Shown here: piece after piece, positions 12,600-23,965 of the stretch
Numbering within the stretch: position 1 is the stretch's first letter
How the letters are laid out: each line of letters opens with the position of its first letter
Assembly (NCBI GenBank): GCA_008973525.1
Contig: WACJ01000072.1
Location: forward strand, 1,178,001 to 1,242,000
DNA length: 64,000 nucleotides
Origin: Stenopsyche tienmushanensis
Taxonomy: Eukaryota; Arthropoda; Insecta; Trichoptera; Stenopsychidae
Direction: 5' to 3'
Made by a program: the position numbers and the translations under genes
The notes under the pieces: generated by a model
Told to the model about the DNA's origin: nothing
The model's database searches: none
What the model saw: the letters and a program-made list of their open reading frames with translations, nothing else

Positions 12600-12828
12600 T
12601 GTACCCCAGTTGGGGATCACTGATCCAGCGGCGCACGCAAGCGAACACCGGGAGCTTTCAGTCAGTCAACACTTGTCATAGGGTGTGCGCGTGTTCGATC
12701 GCCACAACTTTCTTCGGCACGCCCACAACAAAAGATTTACCCGCGAACTTACGCGCCAAATTTAAAAATTCCGCGAAAAAAACTACCCGCCAAACTGGAA
12801 AATATTGATTGAAATGTACGGTATTCGA
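12600..12828 (+). promoter_or_regulatory. Speculative promoter and first non-coding exon
   Basis: A GC-richer patch holds an insect-type initiator TCAGTC at 12658-12663. About 165 bp later comes a strong 5' splice site, GA|GTGAGT, at 12829. No ATG frame of note lies between. This is the layout expected of a 5' untranslated exon on the plus strand, perhaps of the Beat-like gene 37 kb downstream. No downstream promoter element is seen at the usual spacing, and nothing links it to that gene directly. A weak call. Confidence 0.15.
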
Positions 12829-12829
12829 G

Positions 12830-14385
12830 TGAGTGCATACATGTGTGTGACCCATCCGATTTAATTATGTATTTCGACGCATATTGTTGCAGTTGCAACC
12901 GCAAAGTTATAGTGATGTAAAGTGGTAACGAATATGATTGGATTTTGAAAAAAAATATTCCACGTATCATTCGATCTTAGGTAATTTTTTTTGCTGTATA
13001 ATATCTTGTTACGTCCATATAAAAATAACAAAGTCAGAATGTTTTATGCTGCAGCGTATTCGATATCTTTGGTGTCTTTTTAGTTATCGAATTCCTTCTT
13101 GCGCAAAGATCGGTGATAAAAAACATATATAAAACTGGTCTTCGTCGCTAGCTCAGATTGTGATTCGCGATAACGACACAAAACGCGAAATAACGAAGCT
13201 CAGATAATTAAAGTAATTTGGAAAAGACAACCAAAAATATACAATGGAAAAACGAATTCTTAGAAGCATGCTATGGTTTTTTGTGATATTTAATTAAAAC
13301 AATTTGGATCTTATCGTTGTATTTTAATTATTAGCCTAAAAAAAAGGATTAAAAGCAATGAATGGCTTCATTAAATCATGATAAATATGCTTGAAAATTT
13401 GATGTTTGCCATTAAATTTTGGAATATCATTCACATATCAAATAGATATTTATATCGTTCATATATGATTGAGAGGATTAGGTTTAAATTTGCTAAGCTT
13501 AAATAGGCAATTTATATTTTGAAATTATTGGTCAGATTAAAACACCCAAATTCAGTTTGATCAAATGCCCGTGATATATTTTAAACGGGGGATAACGTCT
13601 TAATAACCGCTTTCGGGACAGATGTAATTTAAATTCTAAAGCACTCAAAAAAAAGGGTATGTGCAAAAGAACAAAAAGAAATTTCGCCTTAATTGGACCG
13701 ATAAAAGATTGCTAGCTGAGGACTCGGATAAAGGTTGTACTTGTATTTAGACGTTGTAGAAGGAGCAGCTGCAGAATCCGGTTTTAAGATTTATGTGACT
13801 GAAATCACTATGGCTTCTTTTAACATAACTATAAATTATTTAAGCGGATTACAGCCGACTCGATCGCTTAATTCTTTCGCTGAGGACATTTCGGGGTCGT
13901 TGCCAATCAATTTTTTGCGCAGTATTGGCTGTAATTAGTTTCGCTGTAAAAGTCGATCATTATCGGTTATACAAATAAGGCTTGCGGAAAAATATATGAA
14001 ATTTTCAATGGAAAATCATATATATTTTCATCGCGGTTGGAATATGTAAGGTACACGTTAATAAGAGCTGGAAAATCCAGAATAAAAAGTAATCATTTGA
14101 GCTTTTAAATAATGGAAAGATCAAATTTAAAGCTTTTATGAAAATCACCTATTTCTATATAAAATTCAGGCGAACTCATTCAAAATCAATGGATTTTATA
14201 AAAATAGTTATAGAAAAAATTATAATATTGTTAGCCATAGTATAACAAGAGTTTAAGAAATTAAAAGCATTAGGCTTGGGTTACATTAGGTAACACTAGG
14301 CTTCAAAATCGAACACATCCAACAATCCTAAGAAACTGATTTTAAAGTTAAACTTCTTATTTTTAATAATTGTTAACTCTATTGG
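12830..14385. other. Gene-free AT-rich stretch
   Basis: No coding exon or repeat copy recognised. The short open frames at 12938-13132 and 13735-13938 show no domain. Confidence 0.4.
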
Positions 14386-14940
14386 ACCGGAAAACGTGAA
14401 ACAGAGACGGGTGTCTTGCGTCTCGTCATACACTCGGGCACCGATGGGAAAGTCGTGCCGTAAAGGCACCCCTACACGTCTAAACATTCTCAATATGAAA
14501 TGTTGAGACTTTCGTTCGTGTTGTCTAGAGAGCAAGCGTTTGTTTGATAATAAAGATACTCACATCATTCTTATCGTTGATCAATTTTATTATTCCCCCT
14601 TGACTGCTCTGGAGTGGCGTCATTAGCCGAGTATCATCACTCCTTTGCAAAATCTACTCCTTAAGAAGTAAACTGGCAGACTTGCACGTTAACCCTGTCC
14701 TTTTATTCTCGCAACACATTAATAGGCGAAAATAGTTGAACAACAGAAAGCAAATACTATGCATGTTGAACATTAAGATATATTTCGAAGAAATTAATGA
14801 ATATTGTATGCTATCAACAGTGTTTAGGTTCATTTATTGAGCCTGATTCATTATCAAGCTTGTAGCACGCTGTGGCGGAGCTGACAGAAAAATGAATTTA
14901 CATTAGAGCGTAGCGTGTATGTTTTCCGGTGTAATATGAT
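14386..14940 (-). mobile_element. LTR-like repeat, family B (copy 2, complete ends)
   Basis: The most complete family B copy, bounded by an inverted decamer: ACCGGAAAAC at 14386 and GTTTTCCGGT at 14931-14940. Inside, on the minus strand, are an ATAAAAGGACAGGG box and a GACGAGACGCAAGACACCCG block near the 3' side, also present at 57.5 kb. The short inverted ends and the poly(A)-like signal fit an LTR of about 555 bp, though a TIR element is not excluded. A 79-codon frame at 14296-14535 (minus) overlaps the edge and looks incidental. Confidence 0.5.
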
Positions 14941-15198
14941 AAAAATATATAGATAATCTCCATCCAATAATTTTTTTAATTTACTATAAAAAGTTATAGA
15001 TTTAGCTAAACAATGCGAGTTATATTTTTGAAAGAGAGATAAGATCTTTCCATAGATAGAAGTCCGAAGTTTAAGAAAAATCTTTACAAGTGAAAATTAT
15101 ATATTTTTGCAAGAACTGATTTAAGCTTTTTTCAGTAAGTACAGTGCTTCACAATGAGTGTCCCCCTTCCCCACTTATAAAAAAAAGCCTCTGAGGGA

Positions 15199-15314
15199 GT
15201 TTCCATAATCGTACAGATCGTAGAAAATGCCCCAATAAGCTCTTAAAAAGGACGGAGTGGCCACTGTGTGTCAAACCGGTCCGATTTTCGGACCGCTAGC
15301 GTGACGAATGAGCG
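15199..15314 (+). repeat. Dispersed repeat R2 (copy 1)
   Basis: Matches 56305-56425 on the other strand. Shared words are ATCGTACAGATC, GACGGAGTGGCCA and CGGTCCG(A/C)TTTTCGGACCGCT, the last being an imperfect palindrome. Translated on this strand both copies give a similar peptide (VQI(V/I)ENA, then RSGH, then FRTA), but this copy has a stop in that frame. Possibly an old transposon coding piece. Confidence 0.55.
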
Positions 15315-16379
15315 CCTCGCGATCGGACGCCATAACTAAACATGCCCACAGAACGATTACGAACTGTCATTACAAAACAAAGTTGTCCGAAATGGACTCC
15401 AAAACTGTAAATAAATTACCACAATACTTCAAACGAACCGAATCATTATGAAAGGTTATTAACCGTTCCACTAAGTTGATTCCGAATGATTTGACTATTT
15501 AAAAGCTCGTTAATTCACGGAGTTTATTCAAATCGTATCTTTGAAATTCTATGAATATTCAATTTTGTGGTAATTTATCATTGCGTCTTAGTTGTGAATT
15601 GATAGGCAATTAATTAATTAACAAGTGATTAGTCGCGTTGATTAACAGAAGATGAACGATTAGCATTTCCAGATGAGGGCAGTCAAATATTTAATTCGCT
15701 ATTTGGGTGGGTGGGTAAATAAAAGAAAATCATGTCATAAAATCATTGTTCTTGATTGGAATAGGAATTCGAATTGTATAAAATTATGCGAAGTTATTGT
15801 AAAAAAAATCTAAATAATTGTTGCAAGATACATATTAATTTTGTCATGAAATGTATAAGTTCTTTATGCTACTGAAAACGGTCTTAAAAGTATAATAAAT
15901 TTGGAAATGTGAAACTCATGAATATCACGAAACGAAATATGTTATTTAATTTTTTCTTCATATAATTCAGGTGAATTGGTATCAAAATTTCAATTGAAAA
16001 CAAGCAAATTCATTTCATAGAAGGTTTTTGTATTCATAAATATTAAACAAATACATTCTTTATTATTTCATAAACCCTATTAAATAAGGTAATATTTTCC
16101 TTCGAAGAATCAAACATTAAGGGATTAATTATGCCCTTGCCGTACCTTTGCTTCTTTGTGTTGATTTTATCTATTCCATTTTATTAAATAAGATGAAAAA
16201 TCAATGCTAAAATTTATTTTGTACACATTTTATTAATCGCAATATTTATTTCATAAAAGTATTTGATCGATGCTTTTCATAGCTGTTAAGGAAAAAAAAA
16301 ATCATGACGATTGAAAGTAAAAGTATGGCTATTGTGTATAGTGTGATAATACAGGCAATTATGGTTGGATAGATACAAA
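15315..16379. other. Gene-free AT-rich stretch
   Basis: No coding frame or recognised repeat seen. Confidence 0.4.
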
Positions 16380-16620
16380 AATGATTTGGGTTTTGTTCGT
16401 TCGAAATGCGCTGCCATACCGTTCATTTGATTGCAATAAAAATTCGTCCACTTATTGCTTAAGACTGCGCAAATAACATAGGCATAGTCTAATATACGAA
16501 AATAAAAAAAATGTTTGTTCGTATTTTATGCGCTGCCATACCGTTCATTCGATTTCAATAAAACTTCTTCAACTTGTTGTTTGCACTTTCTCAAATAATA
16601 TAGATATAGTATAATTAACA
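16380..16620 (+). mobile_element. Helitron-like fragment with tandem 5' segments
   Basis: Segment A (CCATACCGTTCATTTGATTG, then CATAGGCATAGTC) is followed by segment B (GCGCTGCCATACCGTTCATT). The 3' part is missing. Confidence 0.6.
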
Positions 16621-17100
16621 TACAGTAGATCTTAACAGTCTGATACATTAAAATTTAATAAAAGTAATGGTTTTTTTAACAAATTAATGCAAAAACTTCT
16701 GTTTCATATTTGCTAATGTATTGGATATTCTTGCTTGCAATGCGATTGTTTCAATTTTATTGAGGACGTGGACGAAAAAGGCTTTTTCGCATGAATAGGT
16801 TGTTCAAAACGACATTAATAAATTTATGTTTTGTGTCTGGATATCAGAGTGGCATCCGAAGACAACTCTTTTAATTGTCATTTTTCTTTACCTGTAAGAG
16901 GGCATTAAATAACGTCCTCCATTAAGGGATTATTAATCCAAATATTACTTTTTTGAGGATCCTCATTTTCGGGGTAATAGTGATTAAATTTTAGTACCAA
17001 TGCCTTCAAGTGTTGATTAATTACATCTATCTTTTCTATCGAAGTCATTAACAACGAAAAATTGCTAAGACGTCCTCTTGTATACGACAATCCCAAAGGA

Positions 17101-17530
17101 GAGAAAAAACTCTAAACGCGTATTTCTCGAAACTACTTTTTCCAAGCTCATGGAAGTGCTCCTACACATCCTAGATAAAAATTCTTTATGAAATTTGGTA
17201 GACACATGTATAATAAATATTTTCATCGTATAGACTAGAATTATCTAAAAATATTTAAAAGTATTTATTTAATGAACAAAAAAGTACAAAAAATGTTGGT
17301 AAAAATATATACTTTTCTTCAATCGCTCATTATTTTTTTATTTTTCAATATTTATTTTTGATTGTAGTTTAAGCTATAGACAATATTATACAAAGTAAAA
17401 ATATGCTTAATTTTTTTGCTGCAAATTACTTGTCCAGGACTTAGGACTTCCGTGGTGAAGAATGTCATCACTCGCGTACCGACATACGTGACTTTCTTCA
17501 CTCCCATTATCATACTTTATCAAACTTTAA
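17101..17530 (+). mobile_element. TTAA element family T (copy 2, both ends missing)
   Basis: The interior matches the T family from TTTCTCGAAACTACTTTTTC (about 17125) to the CATCACTCGCG / CGACATACGTG block (about 17465-17490). No TTAA end is present. The adjoining stretch upstream (16620-17100) has no recognised feature. Confidence 0.6.
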
Positions 17531-18796
17531 ACCTATATGCATCATTCATGTTTTTATCCGCAGATTTAAATGATTAGAATCAAGCTTGATATCTGTTGGA
17601 TGTTCACACTCCTCTATAACGATCATTAATCATTTTGGCCGCATGGAATGCCCAATATGGACTTCGTCGGTTTCGGACATATTTATTTAGCCCCCAGCAA
17701 TATAATGTTTTGCACATCAAAAAATATTACCGAAGGATCAGATTTTGTTGATGCCCACAGGATGATATGAACGTGTTTATTATGTAATCCCCTTAAAATT
17801 AATTACGAGATGAATGCATTCAAGTTGGCTTTTAATTTGTAGCAAATCACGTCGAGGCATTTAGGGGATGAGTTTAAATAATACGAAGTTTCAAAGATGT
17901 TTAATATTAATACGTGGAGCAAATACGTCATCCATTAAAATGTATATTATCATCGCTGACACGTGTCAGCTGTCTTCTACGGCTTGCGAATTATTCGCTC
18001 TTTAACATCTGAATTTATACATTCGCAAAAACTTTTTTGAAGGCAAATTCAGACACGATATCATGAATATTCACATGCCTTTTTATTATGAATTTGATAA
18101 ATTGGATGTATGAAATAAGGGCAAAATTGTTTTCGAAACAAGAAAATTTTCATACATTTTTGATTGGCATTAAATCCATAGTGGGCGTAATATCTGCGCC
18201 CGCCGCACAGACTTAACAATCCGGATAATCGATAATCTCGAATTTAATACTAATTACCAGTGAAGCCAATAAAACTTTATGCTTGTTATCGGGCTCTTTT
18301 AGAGTTATGTTTGTATTTCGCATTTGATTAATGACACTCCTGCAGGACCCTTCTCTGGCAATTCAACGAGAAATCTTAATAAATGTTAAACAAAGCAACG
18401 GTGGCCCCCCAGCCGTGAATAATGTGTTAACCTTAATTATTTCTTCTGTGCCAAATAAATTACCGTGACAGGAACGTTTTCACTTATCTTTTGCACGAAA
18501 TTAGTACATGTAGATGTAGCCTGTATTTCAAAGCTTATTCCTTCAAGTATACCCTCGGGATTCAGTGGATTGAGAACAATCAAAATATCTTCATATTCGC
18601 GTCAACACAATATAATAATAGAGTTGTATTCTAATATCTATAATAAATCAAATTCCGCAATTTTACCCAAAAGATGTTTCTGACATTCGATAGTCAATAT
18701 GGCGGCTTCCAATATATCGAACAAGCTGAAATTAAAGTGTTGCTTTATACTTTTGACAGTTTTAAAGTGGCATTGGATACAGCTATAGCTTTTTAT
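17531..18796. other. Gene-free island of mixed composition with an E-box palindrome
   Basis: Bases 17570-18460 are less repetitive than their surroundings and match no repeat here. At 17955-17970 lies a perfect 16-bp palindrome, GCTGACACGTGTCAGC, with a CACGTG E-box at its centre, the class of site bound by bHLH factors. I see no exon. Regulatory DNA is plausible but not shown. Confidence 0.35.
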
Positions 18797-19246
18797 CCAA
18801 CGACATAATAGCCAACCTTTTTTGAAGAGACTTGTCACTGGAGATGAAAGTTGGATACTCTATGAGAATATCCAACGTAAACGGTCTTGGACCAAGGGTA
18901 CAGAAGCTTTAACTGTAGCTAAACCTGGCCTACATCCAAAAAAAGTTTTGCTATGCATTTGGTGGGACTGAAAGGGGGTAGTTTATTATGAGCTACTTCA
19001 GCAAGGTGAAACTAGACAATCTAAAGGATGCAATTGCTAGAAAACGGCCAGAATTAGCGAACAGACATTGTTTTTCATCACGATAACGCCAGGCCTCATG
19101 TGTCTTTGCTCGTCAGAAATAAATGATTATCATTTGACTGGAATATTTTACCTCATCCTCCATACTCTCCGGACCCTGCCCCTTCAGATTATCATTTATT
19201 TCTTTCATTGAAAAATTCTTTACGTGAAACTTATGAGACACCCTAA
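18797..19246 (+). pseudogene. mariner transposase relic M1, 5' truncated
   Basis: Starts inside the transposase at PFL.RLVTGDESW (first catalytic D) and runs to the right terminal repeat ending near 19246. Still readable are WTKGTEALTVAKPG, the WWD block (now followed by a TGA stop at ...WWD*KG), the second motif region DNA.PHVSLLVRN and PAPSDYHL with the third aspartate. There are frameshifts and a deletion after the ELLQQGET motif. The right TIR is TTATGAGACACCCTAA. Inactive. Confidence 0.8.
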
Positions 19247-19898
19247 TATATAGATCTAAATATCAGGGTGCTTTTATAGAGAAACTTTGCTTTAATTCAA
19301 TATAAATGGTCCGGTGCTATCGTGATGCATTTAATGGCAAATATTTTCTTGATTCCCAGACGATGGTTAATTTGTTCATGCATGTCTTTATCGGTCACGA
19401 ACTAAAGTTTGGGTAAACTATCCTGGGAGAAACCGCAGGAGAATTCATCGTGGATTTCAATCATTTGTCGTACATCTCGAATGTGGCTTTTCGCTTGGAC
19501 ATATATTAATTTTACGGAAAATACATTACAAAATTTGCTTCAAACTTTAAACAATCGCAAAGCTATTTATGAACGCTTAAAATGATTTTAAAGTATGAGT
19601 TTAATATCATTATATACAGAGTGTTTTGCACATGGATCGACGAGTTTTTTGGGGATTAAAGGGTTCATTTGCTACGCTTCACACATTAGTGCTATGTCCT
19701 TAGTGTCAGGATTGTCGAAACAGAATATTTTGAAAAAATACCCAAAAGGTTTACCTTTAAACCATCGTTACTTTTTTATTTGTAGTCGTAATAGCACAAA
19801 TCATGAATATTCAAAATCAATTCAAAATTCGCCACTTTTGCTTCGTATGTACATACTACACCATTTTCTTATTTCAATTGTAGTTATCTGAAGTAGCA

Positions 19899-20113
19899 TT
19901 TCTTTGTCTGGGGACGTGCTCTATCCCTTGGTTTGCGCGGTCACCAGACCTGACACCACTGGATTTCTTTGTCTGGAGAAGTGTCCTGTTCCGTGACTCG
20001 CACGGTTTTTCAATTTGACACCACGGGATTTCTTCGTCTAGAGACGTGCCTATTTCATGGCTCGCACTGTCTCCAGACCTGACACCACTGGATTTCTTTG
20101 TTTATAGACGTAA
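19899..20113 (+). repeat. Three tandem 65-bp copies of a transposase catalytic-motif segment
   Basis: Units start at about 19899, 19964 and 20029, and a partial fourth follows. Each begins TTTCTTTGTCTGG-like and ends GACACCACTGGA. Copies 1 and 3 encode SPDLTPLDFF(V/L)-type peptide, the third-acidic-residue region of a DDE transposase of the type often annotated Tc1/Tc3-like (PRSPDLTPLDFFLW). Copy 2 is frameshifted. This looks like a local tandem duplication of a fossil transposase piece. A related relic lies at 44.8-45.0 kb. Confidence 0.65.
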
Positions 20114-20689
20114 CAATGAATAATTAATTTATTGGATGGTAATTCTACAAGTTTAATAACACATTGAATGATTTGTATTACATGTAGCATATCGTTGGAA
20201 AGGGTTTCGGTTAATTCGGTTAAAATACATGCCTATAAATTCAAAGAAAGATTTTTAAATCGGAATTTACGCCCCGTATACGATTGCTTCTAATTCAAAG
20301 GTTCCCCTTTACAAGACAATGTCGTATTCTTGTGAACTGCATAATAGAGTTTTCATTTTGAAGCCTGAGGCTGAACATATATCCTTAATGATTAGACAGC
20401 ATAGCCTTCTGGGAATCCCGAAGAAAAGGTATTTGTGTTTGAACTACCTTTCAACAGGTTAACTCCCAGGAGACCCACAAATGGTTCGCAAAATACACGC
20501 ATGTAATTTGAACGATGTGTACATTTTCGAAATATAAGTATTCTGCGAATTAATTAATATGGAAATAACATACATCAGCCTGTTATTATCGTTAATTGAA
20601 TATACGAATACATATATGTATTGGGGTTTGCGTCATGCGTTTAATATAGCCTTGCAGTTACAGAGCTTCCGTTCGAAAACATAAGGGTC

Positions 20690-20872
20690 AGATTTGACAA
20701 TGTTTGTTTGTTCGTATTTAATCCGCTACTAAACCGTTCATTCGATAGCAATGAAACTTTGTCAACTTATTATTTACACTTTCGGGAATATAATAGACAT
20801 AAAAATACTGTTTGTATACATAGTTTTTTTATGCGAGACGTAGCATTGCAACGCATGCTGGGTAATCATTAG
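20690..20872 (+). mobile_element. Short Helitron-like element
   Basis: One 5' segment (TGTTTGTTTGTTCGTATTTA) is joined by a deletion to the 3' hairpin, GTAGCATTGCAACGCATGCT. It ends ATTAG|T, one change from CTAG. The 5' TC cannot be fixed with certainty. It abuts the next element by 4 bp. Confidence 0.6.
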
Positions 20873-20876
20873 TATG

Positions 20877-21572
20877 CACTTAAACCTTATTTTTGTGCGG
20901 TAGATGCGTTCCGCAAAAAATCGCACAAAAAAAGCTATGACTTACATAGAAAAAGTGAAGATGCGTTCTATAGATTTTAAAAATGGCATAACTTTGAAAC
21001 AGCTACATTAAATATATTCAAAATCGCATAAAAAAGTTTAAAAATAAAAACAGGACAATAATAAGGCAATTAAAAAATAACATTTTTGTTAAAACATTTA
21101 AAAGACATTTTGCATCATTGGTAAAATTTTAAGGTTGTCTGACATTTTTCGCATAAATCTGGTAGGAATAAAAGAGGGTTATATAGAATGAATTCCTACC
21201 CAATTTGAAGTAGTTTCGAGAAAATGGACCGGCCAAGTTGTCGTGTCTCTAAAATAGCTATAGCTCTGTAAATATTTGGAATTTTGGAAATTCATTTGGA
21301 GAATGTATTTTTAAACGTCAAAACATTGAAAAAATGCAAAGAAAACGAAATCAATTTTTTCAAAAATCTGAACCAGAATAAAGGGCGTGGTCGTAGATCA
21401 GCGATAGCAGATGCAATATGATTTACGCAGTCCCAAATTACATTTTTTTTTCCAAATTTCGATTAGTATTGATGATGTATTTCCTACTTTATCCAAAATA
21501 ACTCGAAATTTAAAAAAAATTGCTCAAAAAAAACCGCATAACTTCGAAATCGCACAAAAAAAAGTTTAAGTG
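20877..21572 (+). mobile_element. TIR element family P (copy 1)
   Basis: Inverted ends CACTTAAACCTTATTTTTGT on the left and AAAAAAAAGTTTAAGTG on the right, with repeated TGCGATTTT/AAAATCGCA words just inside. About 696 bp. Two more copies lie at 32.0 (inverted) and 49.0 kb. The ends resemble those of the pogo-type element at 29.1 kb (CACTTGGGTC...TGCGA), so I class it as a pogo/Tigger-related MITE. No open transposase frame. A 66-codon minus frame at 21510-21710 is low-complexity. Confidence 0.55.
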
Positions 21573-22736
21573 ATTTTTTATTTTTTTTAAAATTTCGTTA
21601 AGATCATTTTTTTTTTTGGAGGTTTCCTTGTTATAAAATCTTACAAAAATATAATATTTGTTTGTTGATACGTTACTATATTTAAAATTTAATTTTTGAC
21701 GTTTGTACATGTATACAGTGCTATTGATTTACATAATTTAGTTCATACCCTATCACAAGCAACCCTCAGTAAATGCTATAATGTATAAACGAGATTAATG
21801 TGCGGTTGTCGTCTTCTTAATGGCTATTTTCATTTATTTATTACCTCACCGCGGAGTCGACAATAAAGAACAAGGCCCGATAAATCATGGATAAAAAATG
21901 ATGAGGTTCTCTCAAGGAGATCTTTGTTCACCGGCATAAGGGGGTGGGACTCGGATGGGGTCGTCTCCGGAATATGATCTTAGAATGCTTGCAGAATATA
22001 TTTCTGGAGGGTATTGCACCCCGGGTTGCTGAATGCTGTCGGAAAATGCATGGGGAAATATTGACGTGTCACTGTAAATAAGGGCGAGGAAAACCACCCT
22101 CACTCACACGGTGTCCATTCGGAGATGAAAATTTTCTCATTTTTCTCATTATATCGCCCGCTCTTTCTCCCTATACAAAACCGACATTTTCACGCTGCGG
22201 TTGGCGGAAAAAAAATCATACGAGGTGAAATTGTTGCCTTTGTACGCCCCGGCAGCTTTTGAGGGTTATAAAAAATATAACTAAGGGTTTTCATATGTAC
22301 ATATGTATAATACGTGTGTATTATGAGATGCCTTTCTTTCATACACGTTTCGGATTTATCGCAAATTATATACGCCCACATAATAGGATTTCATATTTTA
22401 AATCGGGTTTTTTTATATGAAAAAGGATACAACCCCTTTGGATGTTTTTTAATTTCGACAAAATACGCCTTGTTCCTTGATTTTTTTTTTTGGAAGTGTT
22501 AATAAATGTCTTACAAACGGGATTGACCGTATCATATTTCTCCCTAGGCCTTCAGAAAATATCGAATTTTACAGAAAAAAATTTCCGCGATATTTTTTAA
22601 ATTGTTCCATTCATCAACGAAAAGCAAATTTTAAGATCATTTTTGAGCTTAGATTATAATCTAACAAAATCTAAAAAATATTTTTCAATGTTTTGATAAT
22701 TAAAATAATTGAAATAGTAGTTATGTTTATATTCGA
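21573..22736. other. Gene-free stretch
   Basis: Bases 21830-22260 have mixed composition, match no repeat here and may be non-coding single-copy DNA. The short frames at 21912-22103 and 22190-22381 (minus) carry no recognisable domain. Confidence 0.35.
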
Positions 22737-23085
22737 CTAGCTAATACCTAATGGCATGCGTTGCAATGCCACACTTATTGATGGATTTGTTATGTATGAA
22801 GATGCATCTAAGGTCGGGCATTGCTTTGCTTGGCGGATACTCGCTGATGAATGATTGATTTGTTTATTTATTAATTTGGAGAGGCATATATTGGATGTGG
22901 TTGCTTAACAACAAGCGCTTAGAAAGAAAGCTACGCGATGTATTGCTGTGGAGCTGAGAGTTTAGGATGCGTGCGCTCTCCCTCACTTCGTATAGCGACT
23001 GGCGAGCCGCCGAGCACGGCCGAACGCTGAGCCGGCCGCCGCCGAGCGCGGCCGAACGCGGCCAATTGATTTTTTTATATATAGA
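22737..23085 (-). mobile_element. Complete Helitron-like element with GC-rich cargo
   Basis: On the minus strand it starts TC (23085-23084) after an A and ends CTAG (22740-22737) before a T, with the GGCATTGCAACGCATGCC hairpin just inside the 3' end. Length 349 bp. The 5' TGTTTGT segment is replaced by a very GC-rich tract at about 22975-23065, in which GCCGAGC(A/G)CGGCCGAACG occurs twice 32 bp apart. That base composition is unlike the rest of the family and suggests captured or locally duplicated DNA. A 117-codon minus frame crosses it and has no known domain. Confidence 0.65.
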
Positions 23086-23094
23086 TTTAAATAT

Positions 23095-23215
23095 TTTTAT
23101 TACTAACCGGTACTCAACTGAAAACCCGTAACCGGTATAACCGTTATTTTTGCCGGAATGAAAACCGGAACTGAACCGATATAAATATAAAACATAAAGG
23201 TTCAATGCCCTGTTC
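23095..23215. repeat. ACCGGT/CCGGTT-rich fragment
   Basis: Several copies of ACCGGTA, AACCGG and CCGGAA words in about 110 bp. This is the style of subterminal repeat common in DNA transposons, but no terminal repeat is found. Unclassified. Confidence 0.35.
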
Positions 23216-23965
23216 AAAACATTAGGGTGATGTTTTAATAAATTAATATAATTCCCCGCTGAATTCGAATGATTTTCTATTTCCCGCGGCTTTCACAAAA
23301 ATGCTCATAACTCGATTGGTTTTAGTGCTAATTTAGTGAAATAAGAAGTGTAAAAAAGTATAGTATAGTGTATACGTGTTTAAAATAATTGTTAAAATAA
23401 TACATATGAAGCTAAAAAAAGCTGATTTATTTATATTTTTGTATGAAGAAGCAGCACAAAAAGATTTTTTTTTATAAATTTAACACATTTAGTAGAATAT
23501 TGTCAAAGTCTTTAGAAATTTATACGATGCCACAAGCATAACATATAAATTGTCTATTAAATTGTCGACAAATTTGTATGAAATGCTTCGAAAAACAACT
23601 AAAAATGTGTTTTTACTAGAAAGTGTTTGACTTATAAAATCTTTTTAAAGGACTATTTTAAACCATAATATTGTAAACTATTGCAAAAAACGTCTAGGAT
23701 TATAAATAATACTAATATTGAGTGGTAAACCTAAAGAAAAAACATTTTGATAGATGGAGATCTCGAACGATATGCGTTGCTGCGGGAGCAGGTGCCTGAG
23801 CGTTAATATTCGAGCGTTCTCACGGACACACATACAATAGAACATGATGAATGAAAATTCGTAGTGTTCTATAATGAAAATGTATTGCGGTTTTTATGTA
23901 TGAAGAATCACCACAAATATTTTATCTAAGAATAAAATGTTACCATGTAACATCCATAGAAATGT
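23216..23965. other. Gene-free AT-rich stretch
   Basis: Nothing recognised apart from AT-rich sequence. Confidence 0.4.

Noticed and set aside
12331..12648. 105-codon minus-strand frame as a gene
   Set aside because: No recognisable domain and no splice partner. It sits beside LTR-like repeats and overlaps the candidate leader region on the other strand.
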